NCBI RefSeq assembly: GCF_028554725.1
Contig: NC_071671.1
Location: 46,346,501-46,410,500 of the forward strand
DNA from: Zeugodacus cucurbitae
Taxonomy: Eukaryota; Arthropoda; Insecta; Diptera; Tephritidae
Direction: 5' to 3'
DNA length: 64,000 bases
The notes under the pieces were generated by a model, which ran no database searches, had not been told where the DNA came from, and was given only the letters and a program-made list of their open reading frames with translations. Every line of letters starts with the position of its first letter. Positions within the stretch are counted from its first letter, which is position 1. The translations under genes were made by a program, and so were the position numbers. Of the stretch, positions 57,140 to 64,000 are shown piece after piece.

Positions 57140-57484
57140 AGTTAAGGGTTAACTCCATAAGGGTTAATCCTGACCAATTGTTGCACTCTCTCTAATGTCA
57201 GCTGAGTGCATTCTTGCACTCAAGTTCATGTAAAGTTACTCAATATGCGTACGTGCGTGGCGTTAGCTGACTGGTCAGCATAGCAACACCCAACAACACC
57301 TGCATAGCTCGGTTTTCCCGCCAAAACCTGCAGCTTGCAATTTTGTTGCTAACATTTTCTTCGTGGAGCAAGCAGTAACTATAAGCTTACTAAGTTAAGT
57401 CATTTAACTAAGGCATTCATTCAGAAGGAATCAATAAAGCGATTAACATCGCTGTGAAAGTAAAAAAAGGCATTTTTACTAACT
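57140..57484 (+). repeat. 5' LTR, 345 bp
   Basis: Differs from the 3' LTR by one substitution (T in place of C in GTACGTGCGTGG) and one base in the A run near its end. It contains an AATAAA near 57432 and a GTGCATTCTTGCACTC-type palindromic stretch near 57210. Confidence 0.93.
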
Positions 57485-57495
57485 GGCGCCCAACC
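57484..57495 (+). other. Primer binding site (tRNA-Lys type)
   Basis: TGGCGCCCAACC directly follows, and shares its first T with, the 5' LTR end. Its first 11 bases match the TGGCGCCCAAC site used with tRNA-Lys by many gypsy-group elements and retroviruses. Confidence 0.8.
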
Positions 57496-58079
57496 GCGTG
57501 GGACTTCTTAAAAATCCATAAAATTGAATTATGGTATTCAAGGACATAAAAGGAGACCACTTATCCTGAAGGAAAAGGACCACCTACCCTGAGGACAGGA
57601 ATCACAGTTCATCATCTGGAAAATTTCTATATGTAAGTAGTAATTCAAAATCACAGAAAGTTGTAGACTTGTGCTTAAACGAAATATATGATAAATTCTA
57701 AAAAAACTGTGTTATTAAAATGCGTGAAAAGTGCGGGAAATCATAAAAACGAAAACGTGGAATACTTCGAGATATTTTCATTTAAAATTTCAGTATTTTG
57801 TCTGAATAAAAGTAATTAAATTAACTAAAATCAGTGACACGTGTGTGTGCAAGTAGTTCATAGAAATATTAAATGTACCTTTTTGGCCTCCATTTTGATA
57901 GTTATAATACTAGATTTGGCTTAGTAAAAAGGTCTATTTCAATGATCGCATAGAATAAATTACTTCTTCTCCACTTTTCAAATAAAATTTGTTTCTTAAA
58001 AAAAGATATCGTGATATTTGCTTCAAACTACAATTAAAAGTTTATAAAATACGAAATTTAAGTGTTTTAAAATATCAAC
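57496..58079 (+). other. Untranslated leader of the LTR element
   Basis: No open frame; expected to contain packaging signals. The gag ATG follows in the context TCAACATGAGC. Confidence 0.5.
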
Positions 58080-61000
58080 ATGAGCATTAGTAGGGAACAA
58101 GTTCTAGAAATAGTTAATACTTCTGCTGAGCGGACTAGGCAAGTATTTGCCGAACAGCTAGATAAATTAACTTTAACATTGAATCAATTAGTGTGTCCCA
58201 CAGTTCAAACTTATGCTCCGGTATCTATTGATCCCTTAGCCGCAGATAATAATGCTAGCTTAGACTTAATTAAATCGCTTCCTGAATTTAGAGGCGATTC
58301 TTCATCATATCCGGCTTGGCGTACCGCTGCGCAGTTTGCAATGAATTATTATAAATAGGGTTCGGAAAAACATTACATTGCAACGGGAATATTTCGAAAT
58401 AAAATTACTGAGTCTGCAAATGCTACTCTTTCATCGTTCAATACAGTCCTTAATTTTCATGCAATCATTGCAAGGTTAGATCAATCGTACTCTGACAAAA
58501 GACCATTGTATGTTCTAGAAAATGAACTTAGCGTATTAAGGCAAGACAGGTTGTCAATATCCGAGTACTACGACAAAGTTGACAAACAATTAACCCTCAT
58601 AATTAACAAACAAATAATGACCCATAGTGGTAATAGAGAAATCATTGCAGCTCTTAACGATCGTGCAAGAGAAAACGCTTTGCGGGTATTCATATCGGGA
58701 CTTCGCCGTCCTATGTGCGACATTCTCTTTTCGTCAAGGCCAAATGATCTTCCCTCCGCACTCGCAATAGCTCAAGAGCTTGAAATTAGTCACATGCGTT
58801 ATGACTTTGCTCGAGCTTTTGCTGCAGGTAACTCATTAGGAGTTAAAACTTATTCGCAACCGATTCATAGGCAAAGTGAACCCGTAACACATTTTCAAAA
58901 CGTCCATAATAGGCCAACACCGATGGAAATCGACAATAATACCTCTTATTACCATAAACGATCTTTTACTAAAAATCAGTATAATCCCCAATAACAGCAA
59001 AATAAAAATAATGTTCAACCAAATCAGTCAATGCGAAATGCTTCAACGCAGCAGCTTTTTACAATTCATCCCACGGTATTTAAGCGATCACGCGAGCAAT
59101 CCTCCTCAAATCATACACCCCTAAATAAATTGCAAAAAGTTAATTTTTTGCCCGAAAAAGAAATGTTCGATAAAGTAAATTTTGAAGAGTATAATGAAGA
59201 ATATATTCAAGACCACAGTTTGACAAACTATGCTGAAAGTTTTAGCATTGAAGATGATACAAATGACTATAATCACATTGATAGCGATACGAAACATGTT
59301 GAAGAAATAAATTTTTTGGAACTAAACTCGCTCCTGCCGTTTATAACAAAAACTTCCAAAAGCGGTCGAGAGCTACGTCTTTTAATCGACACTGGAACTT
59401 CTAAGAATTATATTAAAAACTTTTCGTTTTTGCAGGGCATTAAAAATATCGATATACCCTTCAAATTAAAGTCTATCAATGGGACAAATTTAATAAATAA
59501 AAAATGTCTAATGAAAGTTCTTGACCATACCTCAACGTTTTACTTACTTCCCATCTTAAGTACGTTTGATGGTATTATTGGATACGATTTTCTTAGAGAA
59601 ATTGAGGCAAATGTTGATACTAAAAATGGATACTTGTTTCACCGCAACGGTAAAGAGAAACTAAAGCATCTCTCATGCAACCAAAGCAATTTAATTACAA
59701 TAGAAAACGAAAAGAAAACTGTTCCATTTCACATTAAATCTCAATCTCATAATATGATTAACATATCTAATACGCATGCATTCATAGAGGAATTTTCACC
59801 AAAATTTCACTATAAATCTGGAAAAGCGAATAAGGTAGCTGACGCGGTCTCCAGTCAGTACGTTAATAATTTGGTAGAATCTGAAACTAACGAAACCGCT
59901 CATAGTGAAGTCTCTTCTAGTAACGTTATAAAAACTATAAAGCAACCCGTTAATCAATTCAAAAATCAACTCATTTTATCTAAATCAAGTAATTTCAGTA
60001 AAAACACCGAAATTTTGTTTCAGAAATTTATTCGACACTCCATTGCTTTTGACACTGTTGAAAAATTGATTCACTGTTTAAAATCATCACTAAATTATAA
60101 GGTAATAAATGCAATTCATTGTGACCTTTCTACTTTAGCGGAAATACAAAATCCCATATTATCTAAATTTCCAGGTGTAAAATTTATTCACACCGAATTA
60201 CTCGTTATTGATTTGACAAACAAGGATGACCAATTGGAAACAGTCGCCACTGAACATAATCGAGCACATCGCTGCTTATCCGAAAACGTTTACCAAATTT
60301 TAAAAGAATATTATTTCCCGAATTTAAAACAAATGTTAAAAAATGTAATCGCAAATTGTAAGATTTGTTTGGAAAATAATTATCAACGCAAGCCACCAAA
60401 CCCTGGCATCGGCAAAACGCCTATCCCAAATTTTCCAGGCGAAATTCTCCATCTAGATATTTTTATTACAACCAAACAGAATTTTTTGACATGCGTCGAT
60501 AAATTTTCTAAATTTGCCGTGGCGAGGCCAATCGCATCAAGATCCACTGTTGATATCAAAGATGCTCTTTTAGAAATATTACTAATGTTCAATGGTACAA
60601 AAACCGTTGTATCTGGCAACGAAAAGGCTTTCCACTCCAATGTAATTAAAACACTACTAAGAGACCACATTTCTATCGATCAATTCTTCATACCCACATT
60701 TCACAGCGAAAGCAACGGCCAAGTGGAAAAGTTCCACTCCATCTTGCTTGAAATTACGCGTTGTATTAAAGAACAGCAACAAATATACGAAATTACTGAC
60801 CTAATTTTACTAGCCACCCACAAATACAACCATAGCATTAACTCAGTCATAAAAGCCAAGCCTATTGACGTGTTTCACAATTATCCAGCTGAAAAATTAA
60901 GTTCCGTTAGAAGAAGGTTAGTAGAAGCTCAAGAAAAAAATCTTAAAAGATTTAATGCAAATAAAATACTTAAAACATACGAAGTTGGAGAAAAGGTTTT

Positions 61001-61094
61001 TTTGAGAAGAAACAAACGATTGGGTAATAAATTTGATACAATTTTTTATAGAAAAAATTGTCGAAAGATATCTCGGTACCGCAGTTATGATTGA
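58080..61094 (+). pseudogene. Gag-pol of the LTR element, disabled
   Basis: One reading frame runs from the ATG at 58080 to the stop at 61092-61094 but holds two nonsense codons: TAG at 58356-58358 and TAA at 58992-58994. Gag has a capsid-like region (EFRGDSSSYPAWRTAAQF; VFISGLRRPMCDILFSS) and no visible CCHC knuckle. Pol keeps a protease with LLIDTGTSKNYI (Asp codon at 59388) and GIIGYDFLREIE. It then jumps to the very end of RNase H (FHYKSGKANKVADA, about 59803), so the polymerase is missing. Integrase has its HHCC finger (60255-60370), first Asp at 60456 and Glu at 60726. Where relatives have the second catalytic Asp, the codon at 60615-60617 is Gly. No functional replication protein can be made. 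Confidence 0.9.
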
Positions 61095-61475
61095 AGGAAA
61101 AAATCCACAAAAGCAATTTGCGATAATTTTCTTTAATGGTTTCCTGAATAAATAAAATTATACAATAAAATATAATATTTTTCGAACACAAAAAACTAAA
61201 ATTAACAAGTCTATTAATTTAAAAGAAAACACTTTTTGTTGATCTTGAATTATTACCATTTCTATAAAATATAATTGTAAACCTAGTTTTAAGCTACTAA
61301 GTTGACCTGTTCTTACCACGATGGTAAAATCGAATCAAATAATTACAACAACTTTGTAAACCTAGTTATAAGCTACTATAATTGCAAAAACAAATATTAT
61401 TTTGGCTTGCTCCTACAATCACGTCGATTTTCGAGATTCAAAATATTTTTATCGAAACGAGGACGTTCCGAATTT

Positions 61476-61487
61476 AACAAGGGGAGT
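61476..61487 (+). other. Polypurine tract
   Basis: AACAAGGGGAGT immediately precedes the 3' LTR, as required for plus-strand priming. Confidence 0.8.
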
Positions 61488-61833
61488 AGTTAAGGGTTAA
61501 CTCCATAAGGGTTAATCCTGACCAATTGTTGCACTCTCTCTAATGTCAGCTGAGTGCATTCTTGCACTCAAGTTCATGTAAAGTTACTCAATATGCGTAC
61601 GCGCGTGGCGTTAGCTGACTGGTCAGCATAGCAACACCCAACAACACCTGCATAGCTCGGTTTTCCCGCCAAAACCTGCAGCTTGCAATTTTGTTGCTAA
61701 CATTTTCTTCGTGGAGCAAGCAGTAACTATAAGCTTACTAAGTTAAGTCATTTAACTAAGGCATTCATTCAGAAGGAATCAATAAAGCGATTAACATCGC
61801 TGTGAAAGTAAAAAAAAAGGCATTTTTACTAAC
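61488..61833 (+). repeat. 3' LTR, 346 bp
   Basis: Begins AGTTAAGG after the polypurine tract and ends ACT before the TATA duplication. Two differences from the 5' LTR. Confidence 0.93.
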
Positions 61834-61837
61834 TTAT

Positions 61838-62510
61838 ATAACATATTCCCATCTATCTGGCAATTTGTGGATTATCACCTTCGTCTGTTGTGAACCGTAT
61901 TCCATTGATCAGAAGAAACGGTAATTAGAAGAAGTAAGGTCTGGCTATAGGCGGATGAGGCAAAACTGTGATTTTCAACATTCCCCATTTCTGTTTCACC
62001 CAGTTATAGAAACTGAAGCATGTATTTCTGATGCCACTATATATAGAGGATTTCCTCTGTGTCATGGATATTCGGCTTTGCCGTTGATTTGGTTGGTTGG
62101 CTGGTTTCACATATGTTTGCTTGCGTTTAGGCTTGTCGTAATGGATCCACTTTTCATCACCAGTCACAATCCGATCACTTCAATTCATATTGCTCCCCAA
62201 TTTCTTGTTTTTGAATGTATTCGATTGTCTCTACACGTTTTGAAATTGCTGCTTGAGTGACTACCAAAGATTCTGCGAACTCCTCTTGTGTTTGGCAACA
62301 ATCTACATCGAGTAATGCTTCCAGTTCCTCATCTTCAAATTCATTCTTCGTTTTCCATACCAAAAACACCGCAATTAAACCGTGCTGTAAAAAAGTGTTT
62401 CTTAGCGAGGTCTCGACTTGTCGTTCTTGAACGGCAGGTACATGTTCGAAATATGTTCTATGTCCTATTGGTATATGTCCCGAGATTAAAGTTGTGTTCA
62501 TTTCACGCTA
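61838..62510 (-). pseudogene. Mariner transposase relic
   Basis: On the - strand: TQEEFAESLVVTQAAISKRV (helix-turn-helix, about 62240-62300), then a deletion. The first catalytic motif TGDEKWIHYDKPKRKQTYVK lies near 62100-62165. A second deletion leads to ENHSFASSAYSQ-type sequence matching the PHPPYSPD region in a shifted frame, and the trace fades near 61850. This is a different mariner lineage from the DD41D copies. Ends were not recognised; the LTR element adjoins its 3' side. Confidence 0.75.
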
Positions 62511-64000
62511 TTTCATCTACATATATCATAGAGAAACCTATGTTATGTTGAGAAACCTTTGAAAATCTTAAATGCTATCTGTTATTAGACATTCATGTCA
62601 CATTTAAAATTGAAGAACCTTTTACTTACCTTTTTGAAGTCAAAACTATTCTCGAAGGTTCGACATTTTTTCTCGAAATAATTCTGATGGCTCGATTGAT
62701 GTTCCAACGAAACGAAAGTCTAACATTCAGAGAGCTATCGCTTGCGGTTGACCATAAACCAAACTATTGTACTCGTAATTTAATATCTTCAACCACATGT
62801 GTCATTAAAATTTCCCCATTCGATAACACATTTATAGCACAATAAGTCCAGTCGGCTCCACACTAAAAATTATCGCTTAAAAGGCAGTTCTATATTATAT
62901 TGATATATTTGGCGCTATCAAGTGCATTTATTTCATTCAAATTGTCCGCTTGCCCCGCTGGCAATTATATATGTGATGACTTCATCACTCATCTGCTTGT
63001 TAATAAAGGAAAATTTATTTATTTTGCCACATGAAAAACTGGTACAAACGCACCGCAAAGAGACAGCAGCTGTTGGTGGCATTTTTATTAGAATCCACAT
63101 TTGTATGTACATTTGTCTGTCTGCCAGATTACTTACTCGTATAACTGGCTGATGTCGCGCAACAGGAAGCTCAACTCAAAGCGAATATAAAGTGCGCTCA
63201 AAATACCAAATATTTGCCTATTCGAAACTAGAAGTTATTAAACTCTCGCACATACGCGCTTATGTACATACAGTATTGTGGAAGAAGTTGTGTGTGAAGA
63301 AAAAGTTGTTAAAAAGTAGTAAAAACTAACTGGATGAGTGTGCATAAAGCGCACGTAAGGCAAACCCCTGTGGCGCATGCGTAGCCGGGCCGAGATCAAG
63401 ACGAAACTGGTATGCGTTGTGTGCTTCGCGCTTCAATTTTCAGCTCTGCATATGCATAGTTGAGTGCTTTTCTAGTTGTGTTTTTCCAGAATATGTAATC
63501 TGCAACGGTAGTTATCGCTAAGTCGGGGTAATAAACCCACTTTTTCCATTAAATTTACTGCCAACAACAGGTATACTCGCATTTGTTTGAATAAGGTGAA
63601 GTCATTGCTATTGTTGTTGTTGTTGTTGTTATTCTAAATATTTTTTTATGTTAATGGCCTAACACTTATGTAATTCTAGATGCTATTACAAGTTCGCGCA
63701 AAAAAATTATAAAAGTGAAGTATAATATAGAAATCGGTTTCTACATACATACCCTGTAGGAATTCGGAAGTGGTCTGCTTTAGTGTGAAATACCATTACA
63801 AGTTGCTACTCTTTTCCATACAATTAACAGACGAGTTTAACCTTACAAGAGAGTAATAGTCAAATAGATAAAGACAGTTAAGGACAGTTTTGCTCCATTA
63901 CTTTTTATAATGAGTTTGACAGATAAATCTTTTACTGACGTCACAAATTTGTTTATCATTACTATGAAGCTTTGATAAACTTTCTATGTTCCCTCAGTCA
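62511..64000. other. Intergenic DNA; possible start of a transcript near 63180-63360
   Basis: TATAAAG at about 63186 (+ strand) is followed by leader-like DNA and a donor-like GCGCAC|GTAAGG near 63354, which could be a non-coding first exon of a gene outside the window. A (TTG)n tract lies near 63610-63630. No coding sequence is supported. Confidence 0.3.

Larger units (their letters stand above)
57140..61833 (+). mobile_element. Defective gypsy-group LTR retrotransposon
   Basis: A 4.7-kb element flanked by the 4-bp duplication TATA (57136-57139, 61834-61837). LTRs begin AGTTAAGG and end ACT, the AGT...ACT plan of the gypsy/17.6/297 group. A tRNA-Lys-type primer site and a polypurine tract are in place. 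Gag and pol share one frame. The reverse transcriptase and most of RNase H are deleted, and no env frame lies between pol and the 3' LTR (about 390 bp of AT-rich DNA). The near-identical LTRs show recent insertion. It lies beside a mariner relic at 61838. Confidence 0.92.

Noticed and set aside
60970..61487. An env gene in the LTR element
   Set aside because: After the pol stop only about 390 bp of AT-rich DNA with short frames remains before the polypurine tract.
1..64000. CRISPR arrays, operons or prokaryotic defence systems
   Set aside because: No regularly spaced repeats and no bacterial gene organisation; the window is eukaryotic with spliced genes.

Overview
The window looks like an intergenic-rich, AT-rich stretch of a higher dipteran genome, most likely a tephritid-type fruit fly. 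Evidence: fly-like split genes with short GTAAGT introns, a nuclear tRNA-Thr(AGT), many dipteran mobile elements (mariners, a gypsy-group LTR element with AGT...ACT ends, jockey-like, I-like and RTE-like non-LTR fragments, mini-me/DINE-like elements with a (GTCY)n core), and abundant simple repeats. The exact genus is inference.

Layout. 1-11.3 kb: tRNA-Thr, a broken hAT transposase, a MITE and an internally deleted mariner with perfect 29-bp ends, in otherwise empty DNA. 11.3-14.4 kb: a complete five-exon gene for mitochondrial glycine C-acetyltransferase (2-amino-3-ketobutyrate CoA ligase), + strand. 14.6-16 kb: a broken RTE-like retroelement. 16.8-18.4 kb: serpin A (+). 18.4-31 kb: mostly non-coding, with an I-like RNase H relic, a TTAA-flanked MITE carrying a jockey insertion, leader-like DNA and an orphan first coding exon (28121-28158). 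31.1-44.9 kb: three more serpins on the - strand (B, C, D), an 80-residue Cys-tailed single-exon ORF and two MITEs. 47.2-49.9 kb: a three-deep nest of transposons. 51.8-62.5 kb: retroelement and mariner relics plus a nearly complete but defective gypsy-group element with almost identical LTRs.

The biological core is a four-member serpin cluster with one shared gene plan: signal peptide split by an early intron, one large core exon, a short exon ending inside the reactive centre loop, and a last exon with the scissile region. A and D keep the inhibitory hinge (GxEAAAAS; predicted P1 Met and Leu). B and C have lost it, both carrying Pro at P12, and are predicted non-inhibitory. D adds a low-complexity N-terminal extension and has a possible TATA/Inr promoter upstream. 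If the 28121 exon starts a long + strand gene, serpins B-D could be nested in its intron.

I found no CRISPR, operon or defence system. The most unusual features are the diverged hinges in the serpin cluster, the young but dead LTR element, and the nested, Helentron-like (GTCY)n repeat family. Exon boundaries were worked out by hand from splice consensus and reading phase; all phases close.
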